Origin: Symsagittifera roscoffensis
Taxonomy: Eukaryota > Xenacoelomorpha > Acoela > Convolutidae
NCBI RefSeq assembly: GCF_963678635.1
Contig: NC_087066.1
Coordinates: 10,772,517 to 10,836,516, forward strand
Reading direction: 5' to 3'
DNA: 64,000 bases
This document shows, in pieces, positions 42,901 through 44,220 of the stretch (position 1 is the stretch's first letter; each line of letters starts with the position of its first letter). A program made the translations under genes and the position numbers. Under the pieces are notes generated by a model that made no database searches, was not told the origin of the DNA, and worked only from the letters and a program-made list of their open reading frames with translations.

Positions 42901-44220
42901 CGGCCCATCGGGCTCGATCATTGGTATTCCGCGTTTTGTACACCCACCCTTTACACCTGACAACCGTGTTATTCTTCTCAGTTTATAATACGCCTTTTGG
43001 GCCCGTTATCAAGTCGGTATTAACGATTCTAGATCCACTCTCGGGGGTCCTAGACAATGCGCCGACTGATTCATCCATCTTAGTGCTTAATCATTTTTGT
43101 TTTATTCCCTTCTGATGAGGCGAAAGGGATAGTTTAGAGATAAAATTTCGCGGGGAATGTAAAAGTATTATGGTTTGTCTATTTAACCTCTGATCTTAAC
43201 TTACCGCCGACCTTTAGTTGTTAATTTATATACCTGCCAAAAGCGCATCGGCTTTTGGTAGACTCTGAATTGGACACTATCTTTTATGATACGTAACAAA
43301 ACAAACGTAACCAATTCAATCTTTTAACACGTATTTTATCTTAGTTAGAATCCCCGTCTTTTATTTAGTTTTAAATAAAAGCCTACAATTTTAGTAGGAA
43401 TCTTAATCATCCACAGTCTTAATCTATTCCTAGTTTAAGTCACTCTTTTACAACACGAGTGGTATCCTAATTTTTTAACAACTCTCAGAGTTAAAGTTGG
43501 TACTCCCAAGACCAATTAGCAATTTTTTTCCTCCTTGGAGCAAGTTTTCATCTTTGGAGCAGCAAGATTTCTCTTCGGTGCTTATGTACTGCTCAAATTT
43601 TATGACCTTAGTAGTGCTGTCCTGAATTATAAAAGCCCTTGAAGCTGCTCAAAATTTTCAAAAAAAAAGCTTTGCAACGCTGAATGATGAAAAAAGGGGT
43701 TTCAAAAAAATTCAACCAATGAAAAACAGCGCGCGTTTACACGTTTGTCATCGTTATTGTTCAAAATAAGGAAGGTTTCCTCCATAGAAAAAAAAGAAAC
43801 AATTAAGTTATTACAAAAGAATTTGTGTCATACCCTGTTTTCAATTTAGAACTCTTCGAAGCTCTTGAAACGTCTCAAATTGGCAGTGTTGATCTAAGAA
43901 ACGCCAACATCAACGATCACAAAATTATGCAGATTGTCAGCCTCATCGAATCTGCCAGGAAGAAACACCAGGATGCCAAATTGAAAAAAGAGCTCGGAAA
44001 AGATAAAAACAGAGGATTAGATCATATTATGTTTTCTGAGAATCGAGATCTAAGTGTGGAAGGCTTGGAGAAGCTGCTGGAACTTCTTGAAGCGGAGGAC
44101 TCCGGTTCGAATCCCGCTCCAAGCCCAAGCAAAGCGAGTTCATCAAGCGAAAAGCCGGGAAACAAAAAGGAAGTTGTTCAGAAAATAAACTCAAAAAACT
44201 TGAAGCCCGTTCTTCACTGA
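728..44220 (+). CDS. Leucine-rich-repeat protein gene (8 exons visible, 5' incomplete)
   Basis: Seen: eight exons (728-955, 7773-7992, 8307-8597, 12422-12576, 15119-15350, 17826-17923, 25611-25736, 43850-44220), all with AG acceptors and GT donors. Phases agree at each of the seven junctions, giving 572 residues and a TGA stop. The protein is a run of LRR units with the L-x2-L-x-L-x2-N/C-x-L pattern, for example LLHLDVSNCGLS, ITHLNLSDNTLG, LKVLSLNFNQF, LRVLELGKNEM and LRILDLEGNEF. Units of about 28 residues with helical spacers suggest the ribonuclease-inhibitor type. The last exon adds a charged K/E-rich helix and a Ser/Pro-rich tail. There is no membrane segment or signal peptide in the visible part. 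Inference: an intracellular scaffold or binding protein. The start of the visible part and the LRR order loosely recall the C-terminal LRR block of Tonsoku-like (TONSL) proteins, but the extra repeats at the end do not fit well. The N-terminus lies upstream of the window. Introns of 7.7 and 18.1 kb hold retrotransposons. Confidence 0.82.
1030..1119. repeat. Short tandem repeat, 3 x 30 bp
   Basis: Three adjacent 30-base units of the form AGTCGCCCCAGACTTTGTCC plus AGACTTTGAA, differing at one or two bases each. It lies in LRR intron 1 just past the exon donor. It keeps several frames open, which explains local ORFs on both strands. Confidence 0.85.
1167..1470. repeat. Partial copy of the CCCGGGTTGACC palindrome family
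   Basis: It starts with AACCCGGGTTGA, then carries AAAAATGCTTGTCGTACAG and TTTCATTTATGAAAA-type dyads. These are the border and inner palindrome units of the elements at 4554-5660 and 45728-46521. No matching right border was found, so the copy is probably truncated. Confidence 0.55.
1588..1812. repeat. GGCGGATCTGG-headed interspersed repeat
   Basis: It begins GGGGCGGATCTGGGTTTTTC-TCGAGG and continues with TTTTCTGCGCCGCAG, TTTTTAGGCACTTGTTGGAA, and GGCGCGCGCTTCCCTTC, ending near GGCGCC. The same ordered blocks recur at 53616-53790 and 62340-62640, and in reverse at about 9985-10300. No open frame of note. Confidence 0.65.
1929..1972 (+). pseudogene. tRNA-Ile(UAU) 5'-half relic
   Basis: Over about 43 bases it matches the 5' half of the tRNA-Ile(UAU) genes elsewhere in the window: CCCGTAG-TTCAGT, TAGAG, then GTACTTAT followed by the intron start GAACAG (gene copies: GTACTTATAGACAG). 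The T arm and 3' acceptor are absent. Not functional as a tRNA. Confidence 0.6.
2091..2183. repeat. Left terminal inverted repeat of MULE element
   Basis: Four to five imperfect copies of a 14-15 base unit ACAAAACAGTCCCAT, one degraded to ACAAAAGAGTCCGAA. They are spaced by CATCAAAAAAAGGTTCT. Reverse complement of the block at 4299-4364. Confidence 0.75.
2637..4004 (-). pseudogene. FLYWCH zinc finger / MULE transposase, with in-frame TGA in the FLYWCH finger
   Basis: Seen: from the ATG at 4004 the frame runs 456 codons with one break, TGA at 3908-3906 (codon 33), then stays open for 412 codons from a GTG at 3875. Around the break the frame reads YIKHRTLADNSLS-stop-RCG, then CNGRVRT and DHCHFP. 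These are the FLYWCH landmarks (Y, W-R-C, C, H-x-H), and the TGA sits where the invariant Trp is expected. Downstream is the MULE DDE core: DGTFSTAPNVFYQIYTIHA, then PIVYALLPDK, VTIDFEVAVRNSI and the zinc-binding-like CFFHMSQSVWRH. Known of the family: the catalytic D-D-E cuts and rejoins the element ends; FLYWCH fingers bind DNA. Inference: one nonsense change inactivated or shortened an otherwise well-kept transposase. A downstream start or stop-codon readthrough cannot be excluded. Confidence 0.78.
4299..4364. repeat. Right terminal inverted repeat of MULE element
   Basis: TGGGACTGTTTTTTGGACTA, a second TTTTTTGGACTA, TTTTTGGAACTGTTTTGTA and TGGGACTGTTTTGTA. The outermost 15 bases are the exact reverse complement of the outermost left unit. 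Confidence 0.75.
4554..5660. mobile_element. Foldback element bounded by CCCGGGTTGACC, built of palindromes
   Basis: The left border is AGCCCGGGATGACC, the right border CCATGGAGGTCAACCCGGGA, inverted to each other. Inside are repeated dyads of the form AATGCTAGTCATACAATTTC paired with its own complement GAAATTGTATGACTAGCATT (clear at 5250-5300 and 5430-5480; degraded at 4590-4725 and 5573-5640). There is no coding capacity. A sister copy lies at 45728-46521. Likely a non-autonomous DNA element; the family is unknown to me. Confidence 0.65.
5661..7178. other. AT-rich LRR intron 1 sequence
   Basis: No exon, RNA gene or open frame is supported. 5680-5760 has ATATAC-rich simple sequence. 6390-7080 resembles 14390-15100 in scattered blocks (GGTGTGTTT-AGTTTTT, then GTGGTCGAAAC..TACTTGCACAGCAAC), so both are probably diverged copies of one repeat. 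Confidence 0.5.
7179..7265 (+). tRNA. tRNA-Ile(UAU), intron-containing
   Basis: 87 bases fold as a standard cloverleaf: acceptor GCTCCCG/CGGGAGC with discriminator A, D arm GCTC..GAGC, anticodon stem CCGTA/TGCGG with loop CTTATAA (anticodon TAT), T arm GGCAG-TTCGAGC-CTGCC. A 13-base intron (GACAGGTTGAGCA) sits one base 3' of the anticodon. Internal A and B boxes are intact. UAU reads the AUA codon. It lies in LRR intron 1. Confidence 0.93.
7266..7772. other. LRR intron 1, 3' part
   Basis: Nothing is recognised beyond the acceptor tract CCAACTTTAG. 7490-7520 (AGAGAAGAGGGTTATAAATG) and 7688-7710 (AAGAGGGGGTTGTAAA) are imperfect direct repeats of each other. Confidence 0.4.
7773..7992 (+). CDS. 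LRR gene, second visible exon
   Basis: Acceptor ctttAG, donor GTAAGC. The split Gly codon joins LILRG to CNFAEPLEF with no break. It encodes two consecutive LRR units (LHYLLHLDVSNCGLS and QVITHLNLSDNTLGG). GC content is clearly above the flanking intron. Confidence 0.88.
8307..8597 (+). CDS. LRR gene, third visible exon
   Basis: Acceptor aaatAG, donor GTAAGG. The frame is open for 96 codons and includes three LRR units (KLEQLHLYHCWLS, SLKVLSLNFNQFQG and SLEEIYLYNAQI). Phase 2 in and phase 2 out match the neighbouring exons. An antisense open frame over the same bases is a shadow. Confidence 0.88.
8657..8824. repeat. Hairpin (MITE-like) element
   Basis: A roughly 55-base inverted repeat: CATTTGAAAAAAAAAAAGAA-CTTCAAATTTTGTTTCACTT at the left pairs with AAGTGAAACAAAATTTGAAG-TTC..TTTTTCAAATG at the right, around a loop of about 45 bases. 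A second copy lies at 9383-9549 within the duplicated unit. No coding capacity. Confidence 0.75.
8982..9068 (-). tRNA. tRNA-Ile(UAU), intron-containing
   Basis: Reverse complement of the 7179-7265 gene, differing in the intron (GACAGAATGAGCA). All stems, the TAT anticodon and the A and B boxes are kept. Transcribed opposite to the LRR gene, inside its third intron. Confidence 0.92.
9194..9376. repeat. 183-bp tRNA-like repeat, copy 1
   Basis: Near-identical in sequence and length to 10706-10888, starting TTTAAGGCTTGATGGCGCAG and ending CGATAATTCATT. The first 70 bases have a box-A-like TGGCGCAGATATATG and a T-arm-like GCGGGAACGAACCCCGT followed by GCACCA. This suggests a degraded tRNA-derived SINE head, with an AT-rich tail containing the dyad GATAACTTTTGTTATC. 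The SINE reading is inference. Confidence 0.7.
9383..9549. repeat. Hairpin (MITE-like) element, second copy
   Basis: The same inverted repeat as at 8657-8824, carried by copy 2 of the tRNA-Ile unit; the A run is three bases shorter. Confidence 0.75.
9705..9791 (-). tRNA. tRNA-Ile(UAU), intron-containing (duplicate copy)
   Basis: Identical to the 8982-9068 gene, carried by the second 0.54-kb unit. Cloverleaf, anticodon and intron are intact, so both copies could be active. Confidence 0.92.
9985..10300. repeat. GGCGGATCTA-family repeat, reverse orientation
   Basis: It ends with CTCGAGAAAATCCTAGATCC-GCCTCTG, the reverse complement of the family head CAGAGGCGGATCTAGG. Its other end reads CAAGGACGGATTTAGGGG, so both ends carry GGCGGAT-like inverted termini. 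It includes CCTTTGGCGCC and GGATCGTGCACC. Three overlapping frames stay open by chance; no protein similarity seen. Confidence 0.6.
10706..10888. repeat. 183-bp tRNA-like repeat, copy 2
   Basis: Second copy of the 9194-9376 repeat in the same orientation. Flanks differ, so it moved or was copied on its own rather than with the tRNA-Ile unit. Confidence 0.7.
10889..12421. other. LRR intron 3, 3' part
   Basis: No gene seen. A CAACCCGGGT motif at 10946-10956 matches the border of the palindrome family but no palindromes follow. 11700-12060 has two diverged direct copies of a block containing ACATAACCATTTATGGCTGT / ACATAAACCTTTTTTTTGAC-TGTGCAA and ATTCAAGCATCTTT. It ends in the pyrimidine-rich acceptor at 12421. 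Confidence 0.4.
12422..12576 (+). CDS. LRR gene, fourth visible exon
   Basis: Acceptor ttttttcAG at 12421, donor GTAAGT. The split Arg codon joins NENLR to VIDLSQNDFEGGED. It encodes one full LRR strand plus a second (RNLEKLGLYNTQLDD). No long open frame marks it; it was recovered from motif and phase. Confidence 0.88.
12829..13256. repeat. GTTCCGACT-bounded inverted-repeat remnant
   Basis: The left edge GTGTTCCGACTGCCCCTTAG and right edge CTGAAGTCGGAACAAAA are inverted. The inner right edge CACCGCCCCTAGCATAAGTA-TTCCG resembles CCACCCCGAGCACAAATATT-CCG in the foldback element near 60.45 kb. Probably a diverged member of that family. Confidence 0.5.
13257..15118. other. LRR intron 4, remainder
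   Basis: AT-rich with no supported exon. 14390-15100 shares blocks with 6390-7080 of intron 1 (GGAGTTTTGTATCCCGGTGT, TGTGGTCGGAAC, CTACTTGCAAAGCAAC). It ends with the acceptor tract TTTTTTTTTCAG. Confidence 0.4.
15119..15350 (+). CDS. LRR gene, fifth visible exon
   Basis: Acceptor tttttcAG, donor GTAATT. It encodes LAELNLSRNPSFTSHASL and KDLEKVYLKQVGLV, followed by an acidic insert (DEPEDPENDKEW) that interrupts the LRR rhythm. It ends two bases into a Lys codon completed by the next exon. Confidence 0.85.
15351..16277. other. LRR intron 5, 5' part
   Basis: Nothing coding seen. About 16009-16030 has CAGGGGCGAGTCCAATTTTT-CTC, a weak match to the GGCGGATCTA repeat head. Confidence 0.4.
16278..16790. 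repeat. Cluster of degenerate GCGGAATCCGCAA repeats
   Basis: Some 15-18 copies of a near-palindromic core (TTTGCGGAATCCGCAA and variants such as GAGGAATCCACAA, GCCGATTCCGCAA, TTGCGGAATCTG) in both orientations, spaced irregularly by about 15-40 bases. The core is almost its own reverse complement (TTGCGGATTCCGCAA). No gene. It could be a decayed minisatellite or an array of short binding-site-like motifs. Confidence 0.75.
16791..17825. other. LRR intron 5, 3' part, with ATAATCGATTATAAT repeats
   Basis: 17505-17760 carries several ATTATAATCGATT / AATGGATTATAATCC words, bounded by CACCCATGGATTCTAATCGA at the left and GTGGGCGATCGGTGCGGGTG at the right. The same words occur at 26297-26480, 35602-35745 and 49130-49960. 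The rest is AT-rich with no exon. Confidence 0.5.
17826..17923 (+). CDS. LRR gene, sixth visible exon
   Basis: Acceptor tttttccAG, donor GTAAAC. It encodes CRKLRVLELGKNEMWPRI, a standard LRR strand, then the helix ILEALIKTNNL. The single trailing G pairs with AG of the next exon to give Glu. That next exon is 7.7 kb away, beyond gypsy element G1. Confidence 0.85.
18333..18605 (+). repeat. G1 5' LTR
   Basis: It begins TGTCATCCGGCATGGATAG and ends CTTGACGGTATGACA, matching 25009-25281 base for base apart from scattered substitutions. Its last A is also the A of the gag ATG. Confidence 0.92.
18605..24934 (+). pseudogene. G1 gag-pol remains
   Basis: In order: MAQS start at 18605 with a TAA after 17 codons; gag pieces to about 19650 with a zinc-knuckle pair (CFKCGNQYGPNHLQSCP, then CSKC cut by TGA at 19651); protease FAIADSGSPMSF near 19937; RT from 20108 with stops at 20561 and 21005 and the active site changed to YFDE; RNase H VCDASNTGLGAAL near 21326; integrase zinc finger HLTHPES..CKHCTEQGK at 22935-23052; integrase core LDFAGPLP at 23129, frameshifted at 23300; DDHRAIGVVERM at 23392; and a charged C-terminal extension to 24934. 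Order and sequence parallel G3. No functional product is expected. Confidence 0.85.
25009..25281 (+). repeat. G1 3' LTR
   Basis: Same length and ends as the 5' LTR, preceded directly by the purine tract GAGGAGGGGGAA and followed by CCCCC. Confidence 0.92.
25611..25736 (+). CDS. LRR gene, seventh visible exon
   Basis: Acceptor ctgttcAG, donor GTGAGT. It encodes KLFLYGCNMKYECVSALTEV and KLRILDLEGNEFTKTR, two LRR strands. It reads directly on from NNLE of the previous exon. Confidence 0.86.
25849..26095. mobile_element. Short inverted-repeat element (MITE-like)
   Basis: GGGAGCTCGGCTCTTTTCCA-GTTTCCCACA at the left pairs with TGTGTGGGGGGAACTGGAAA-AGAGCCGGGAGCTC at the right, an inverted repeat of about 34 bases. 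The internal 180 bases are non-coding. It resembles the ends of the element at 25282-25590 (GGCTCTTTTTCC) and is probably the same broad family. It lies 112 bases past an LRR exon. Confidence 0.7.
26096..28565. other. LRR intron 7, 5' part
   Basis: No exon supported. 26297-26480 is rich in ATAATCGATTATAAT words. About 26160-26232 has a tRNA-like stretch with a B-box-like GCGTTCAAATC but poor stem pairing. 27075-27170 has a direct repeat of TAACAAATACAGATAAAAGT. If G2 has a 3' LTR, it lies in the last few hundred bases before 28700; it cannot be defined without the 5' copy. Confidence 0.4.
28566..32603 (-). CDS. G2 pol polyprotein (RT, RNase H, integrase), 1345 aa
   Basis: One open frame of 1345 codons. 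RT occupies roughly residues 180-400: KIVLDARYLNS, TADMNSAYNQMPL, FNRLFYGISIEPAAFSAFM. The active-site box reads TYLADVF, with Ala where the first catalytic Asp is expected (near residue 340). RNase H has CDASNFGIGAALL (~488), RECTAIIYTL and LFTDHKPI. Integrase has a zinc finger (HTQNIKGHSG..CIVCQLN, ~855-895) and a core with FDTKGP, TDNGTEF (~983) and NGLVEGMNR (~1018), so the D-D-E triad is kept. No chromodomain is seen. The last 60 or so residues are Cys- and Leu-rich, unlike the rest, and may be read-through into the 3' LTR. Encodes cDNA synthesis and insertion for the element; the RT of this copy is probably inactive. Confidence 0.9.
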   Translation of the reverse strand: MSDFEFKPIHKFFKITISSIKYLKNSNSDIISLHVYNNTPYQVTLPLGLLGYCETNATISPIHEKAYRVNNILQLLDICQSTILNEELSINNIISNEKRNTDYFTKTPYFKPTFNISNYTETQQKFLTMFNFQHSQITQDEFDKLAKQLIKYSSVYATSKFDVGKISSSLHLPLKPDAVFKKQRASKVPIHLHDKVNRLLDILEQYNIISPVNKEEQPKGNTFINPVIILAKGESLKIVLDARYLNSLIDESKCNWPIEPIQVILIKINGKYFTTADMNSAYNQMPLDEQSRRLTQFVIGNQQYEFNRLFYGISIEPAAFSAFMSKIFRPLILKKNAITYLADVFMQSQTKEEMFKVLEHYHKILQNENLKAAPDKSHFFLTRVKFLGHNIERKTITPLKSRIDAIQKLQPPTNKKKIQEFLGMLNFLSKYVYKMQLYLRPFYNILRQQNNFEWNTEHQARFEEIKKLLTEQISNTIPDPNQPFYAMCDASNFGIGAALLQSHNGTNKMNLISANSRLFTQAELRLSTLMRECTAIIYTLTEYEFLILGSKHPTVLFTDHKPIIFLFTQKSNPNHRVYRFQLILMKFPNLHIVWTAGKNLALPDTLNRNTPPELLTRKTTVEIPKNIKFYLAENKTSPRLECKYAVKTDVEQSQINNLQHFPLYLDCQNNHYEVDLLGTSTFKPIPYSQWIKNNTQQKRVKQHSHKKDLFPLIEKENLTDKLNLSGPQTNDSKYTINQVFDLHDPLDTIPLSKLEIENIFLPPTDKITINTLKQYQNLDPVIRQLESWHKYKTKPVKADTTILGNKTLLRYFRKFNNTTINEITDLLEYKLNESTVPCLPLSMILIAFNISHTQNIKGHSGSEKTYSNFIQNFYFSNAPIWIKVLCNDCIVCQLNKPYPNQKQIAQKQDSKGQSLYFNHRISFDTKGPISPSSEENSYIMVIVDASTHYVALNPVPHCNAYYAYTTLYEHWIAKFGLPEILVTDNGTEFINNEIITLCHLYNIKHKPRTSHAPWTNGLVEGMNRSLQEYLRCIINGNDTRYTEWSADVKLFPLAYNSQITTTLGMSPYEMVFNQKPRKPIMFTANSHKNAQSYCQPNKESICYNLPLHTHDEDHFHHPQILKLASGTHTKWILNRDKKHNEIYQKVTKKLLQRQNINEQINSRFTPASDLKIGTFVLIPNFNTQKGISKKLQPLRKGPYQIIAKPADVTYKITDSDKKEIDQHRNNLLPYYPKEYALRELTQLYSFTGLKVIQNYPHTENKTKEQHDIHLENQNKKSTTTKNNTKKLDQVPFPSFLFKNNLQKNQQAWGLICVYCCLVDVDSSRANFCCSNILFLNILMLIGTNS
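32775..33245 (-). CDS. G2 aspartic protease region
   Basis: 156 codons in the same frame as pol, separated from it by stops over 170 bases. It contains DFLIDSGAESNII (near residue 45), the D-S-G active site of retroviral-type proteases, and a later HNIIGIPFI matching the conserved I-I/L-G block. It would process the Gag-Pol precursor. The gap to pol suggests decay, or synthesis by frameshift or stop suppression; the sequence does not decide. Confidence 0.75.
   Translation of the reverse strand: MNTNHIYQNIQKEQPKKKIWTIPFLLESPRSKEFQPPDLEIDFLIDSGAESNIINIPTWNEIKSLHPKLTPFETSSKLATAQGSTLVNYGKIKLFLLPTRTIEQNKILNKPFKQIFHITDIKHNIIGIPFISKYIPTINILNSKILIKDKYTKTKD
33300..35131 (-). pseudogene. G2 gag, frameshifted
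   Basis: From the ATG at 35131, 389 codons encode a capsid-like part (FTGTDPEYSVEDYLNAV, GAAQKWFSVLP, LPNETIKQLAVRIETL) and a zinc knuckle CNYCRRYGHSISEC (C-x2-C-x4-H-x4-C). The frame closes at 33962. The basic Asn/Arg/Ser-rich nucleic-acid-binding tail then continues in another frame (34104-33652) and again after further breaks. An in-frame TAA directly precedes the ATG, and upstream sequence in the same frame (Gln/Pro-rich, to the gap) looks like more gag. Gag of this copy is therefore broken in several places. Confidence 0.75.
35402..35601. other. Assembly gap (200 N)
   Basis: Exactly 200 N, a common placeholder length, so the true size is unknown. It removes the 5' LTR, primer site and start of G2. 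Sequence right of it is ordinary intron. Confidence 0.98.
35602..35745. repeat. ATAATCGATTATAAT-family repeat
   Basis: AATAATCGATTATAATGGC, CTGAATTTCACATCCG, ATGGATTATAATCGGTTA and TCCATTATAATCGATTAA, then CCATGGGCGCTCGGTGCGGG. The last block recurs near 17760 (GGGCGATCGGTGCGGGTG), and CTGAATTTCACATCCG recurs at 49913-49928. The left part may be lost in the gap. Confidence 0.6.
35746..36010. other. LRR intron 7 between G2 and G3
   Basis: Non-coding. 35850-35905 has three to four direct repeats of GCGGTCACCATTATA. It ends with ACTCT, the target duplication of G3. Confidence 0.6.
36011..36333 (+). repeat. G3 5' LTR
   Basis: TG..CA ends. It contains an 8-bp stem-loop CCAAAAGC/GCTTTTGG (36090-36111), a TATA-like TTATATACC just before it, and AATAAA at 36227-36232. 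The stem-loop and the poly(A) signal are plausible R-region elements. The final A is the first base of the gag ATG. Confidence 0.95.
36333..42431 (+). CDS. G3 Gag-Pol polyprotein, single 2032-aa frame
   Basis: Gag comes first, with two zinc knuckles at residues ~277-312 (CRNCGQQFKKGHLSTC, CNTCGRKGHFAKHC). Protease follows with IQIDSASPVSF (~407), where Ala replaces the usual Gly of D-S/T-G. RT has FSSIDLKYAYSQIPL, FKTGFYGLGDMP and the full active site CYLDDILIAS (~741). RNase H has KCDASHLGLGASIE (~891), NELELLGLVWAL and LTDHKALIG. Integrase has a zinc finger (HEAHPGQ..CIECVKAGK, ~1261-1300) and D-D-E in LDFAGPLP (~1328), RTDQGSGF (~1387) and GLVERLIRT (~1424). Residues ~1500-2032 are a charged, Ser/Pro/Glu-rich extension with no domain I recognise, containing a TSIVDLTEEDRD motif that also occurs in G1 (NDVIDLTSPAEAD). 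The ATG is the first in-frame one and begins on the last LTR base. No frameshift separates gag from pol, and no env frame follows. Confidence 0.95.
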   Translation: MAQSNESNLRGLEFFWNNSSNENQHDWERWAEKFQLTIIAKDSVDIEDVINPPIRDELIYPMAEPLDTSEDQTRRAEQEERHRVAVQNYNEELRRRRAEDNAKFNGLKIGDIDKKLKSQLYLALGKEGQKCFSHKNPGKKILDINFAEFWELLKTTFTITTNLTYERFKFFGRRQKEHESLEKFHEILSELAKNCKLGELESELVRDIFITNMRNVEIQKKLCIEYLTPENVLSYVLVHEKGTKIHQQYLKFPTYNPGPRSQYVKNEPTLNIVENNKCRNCGQQFKKGHLSTCPARDRNCNTCGRKGHFAKHCRSSAKTQTNIVDQNRVPQENENVRANPQENPEFEVNLDDFLVLAIDTNNQINAVEDRIERGVRTVFNHEGLELKKTLKVALGKFNPYYTEIQIDSASPVSFMKKDLLHELKIRDRFVKLEPVDEITMKAYQGFGSTINIIGKVRVKIQSKGWEANDQKLFITEGAERNLLGNDILPNLGIVVFQKQPPPNGSKSRENQKVPPIGTNVNQIKFASDIQQDQNQETPSQREFKSYISKHFSDLIKRTGRSKNYVVNTYFNEPIKPIQVKGKRIPIHLLPKVKLCIDQLLSDGHIEKLSRCSEDCFISPIVITAKRDGSIKLALNSKLLNKQIFRNRYQMPNLFELIDNVAVTISGHDQRNIWFSSIDLKYAYSQIPLSKKASNQCNFNIVGGEVTGSYRFKTGFYGLGDMPNEFQRIMDRLTEKLPNTHCYLDDILIASVGSEEEHKKLVINVLKTLDDEGLAIKWEKCTFLTHNIEWLGFRIDAKGTTPLIHKSDAIRNLKEPNCIKDIRSLMGSINQFNKFIPNLASLSTPFSELMQKNKPFKWSTVHTEAFEKIKNEICNTVTNHHFDVKLNTRVKCDASHLGLGASIEQDHWGNWKTVAFASRFLNIAELKYSTNELELLGLVWALDHFKNYLLGKQFSILTDHKALIGALKDDKYTKTAQSRLTRWADKLLPFDFTVEHLPGKDMGFVDYISRHPSGEPVPVSLDDDKFVIASVNQISTLLGFDHLMPKNSWAQIRNKFSQHFLTDDVTSCNAIGQPTDHMTSQEIEREKRIANAAEIFQAISNHSNISVCQNSHSRTELCDSSCKINDFFMNFKILKEMAEQTEFNQQKELSIKENTDVLTPNTSNPSEKPENRSPSKKKTVNLFPFSWPEIFDTKFMSLLSKQDLILKKIIKAIEEDRKQDILQLGNYYKSYLNNLHVSGGCLYLDNRLVIPACLRSTMLNRLHEAHPGQFAMKSLATQYIWWPKIYREIQVHGENCIECVKAGKNLKPLIKHNTLGKLPMVEEPNQEMELDFAGPLPLVWGTKKYILVCVDRFSKFPSAQITSSTSAKSIINFLSRYIALHGIPRTIRTDQGSGFISKEVREFCHDHNIKVIFSPVGDHRATGLVERLIRTIKERLLVMAQERPKPSLESALLKIIKCLRTVTQQSLNCSPFEAHFGRSPNTIWHNLVKSPSSNNLDWNKTLLCIDKGKKLMSRERRHDWDAPDDIEDGDADEHSSSSEDISNAVRYVPTSAGSPVKVLSRSEKRDALGIKDSILNNPSAIKRQCTQKKPSPRKRDQLVRFYATKGLRKTAKPPRNVGFKSSKTTQKKRNLQWKFEELDIARRNAAMNSSRETLLREEEEQRKRLRTPIGLEIDQEPSPSGKPELLKSYLNEPGVTIDSHEDMSDDNASDLMTLRDLKEKTLLETTKRDEPLIPDRTDPKLETSDHADQKVELDEIPLINLDSGDNDRDSQATPQLILLDTREESNEATQEMPVPSENPGVKFPKSTGDQTTMAEMGPKQILSDHTTKSQKLSGTAKRKASSPMKSPPSKKLSEIFKRQNTRPMRTRQPPKMLGERVFTSIVDLTEEDRDAPEFGSPNLVAVCSTLEATTVESHHVDLVDLTTLTPPSSSRPTIVHLREDIDADSSDPKPSKTDDQKSPDKNVKFSPDVYSTRFNPSGLSNEISTPTFIPIVSDPDWLNTSSIISAIELLGRPMTLEELRRWTINKAANRESD
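36334..36343 (+). promoter_or_regulatory. G3 primer-binding site
   Basis: TGGCGCAGTC directly abuts the LTR. TGG pairs with the CCA end of a tRNA. The word TGGCGCAGTC is known from Drosophila 17.6-like elements, where tRNA-Ser is the presumed primer; tRNA-Ser here is inference. G1 has TGGCACAGTC at the same place. Confidence 0.8.
42432..43157 (+). other. G3 3' untranslated region with polypurine tract
   Basis: 726 bases between the pol stop and 3' LTR. A 93-codon open frame (42707-42988) has no env features such as a signal peptide, furin site or anchoring helix, and is taken as chance. It ends GATGAGGCGAAAGGGATAG..CGCGGGGAA, the purine-rich plus-strand primer region. Confidence 0.75.
43158..43480 (+). 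repeat. G3 3' LTR
   Basis: Same 323 bases as the 5' LTR but for one visible substitution, followed directly by ACTCT. AATAAA lies at 43374-43379. Confidence 0.95.
43850..44220 (+). CDS. LRR gene, terminal exon with stop
   Basis: Acceptor caatttAG. Two bases complete a Gln codon, then 122 residues run to TGA at 44218-44220. It has a last degenerate LRR (QIGSVDLRNANINDHKI), a Lys/Glu-rich helix, another L-rich segment and a Ser/Pro/Lys-rich tail ending in PVLH. The preceding intron is 18.1 kb and carries gypsy elements G2 and G3. G3 ends only 369 bases upstream of this exon. Confidence 0.84.

Larger units (their letters stand above)
36011..43480 (+). mobile_element. G3: intact, young Ty3/gypsy LTR retrotransposon
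   Basis: Two 323-base LTRs (36011-36333, 43158-43480) start TGTAAAAGTA and end TTTTTTAACA. I could find only one difference between them (CCTACCATT versus CCTACAATT). ACTCT flanks both sides as the target duplication. A primer site TGGCGCAGTC starts right after the 5' LTR and a purine tract GCGGGGAA precedes the 3' LTR. A single 2032-codon frame fills the interior. All signs point to a very recent and possibly still mobile insertion, in the sense direction within the last LRR intron. Confidence 0.96.

Noticed and set aside
42707-42988. Possible env gene after G3 pol
   Set aside because: Only 93 codons, with no signal peptide, cleavage site or membrane anchor; lies in the 3' untranslated part.
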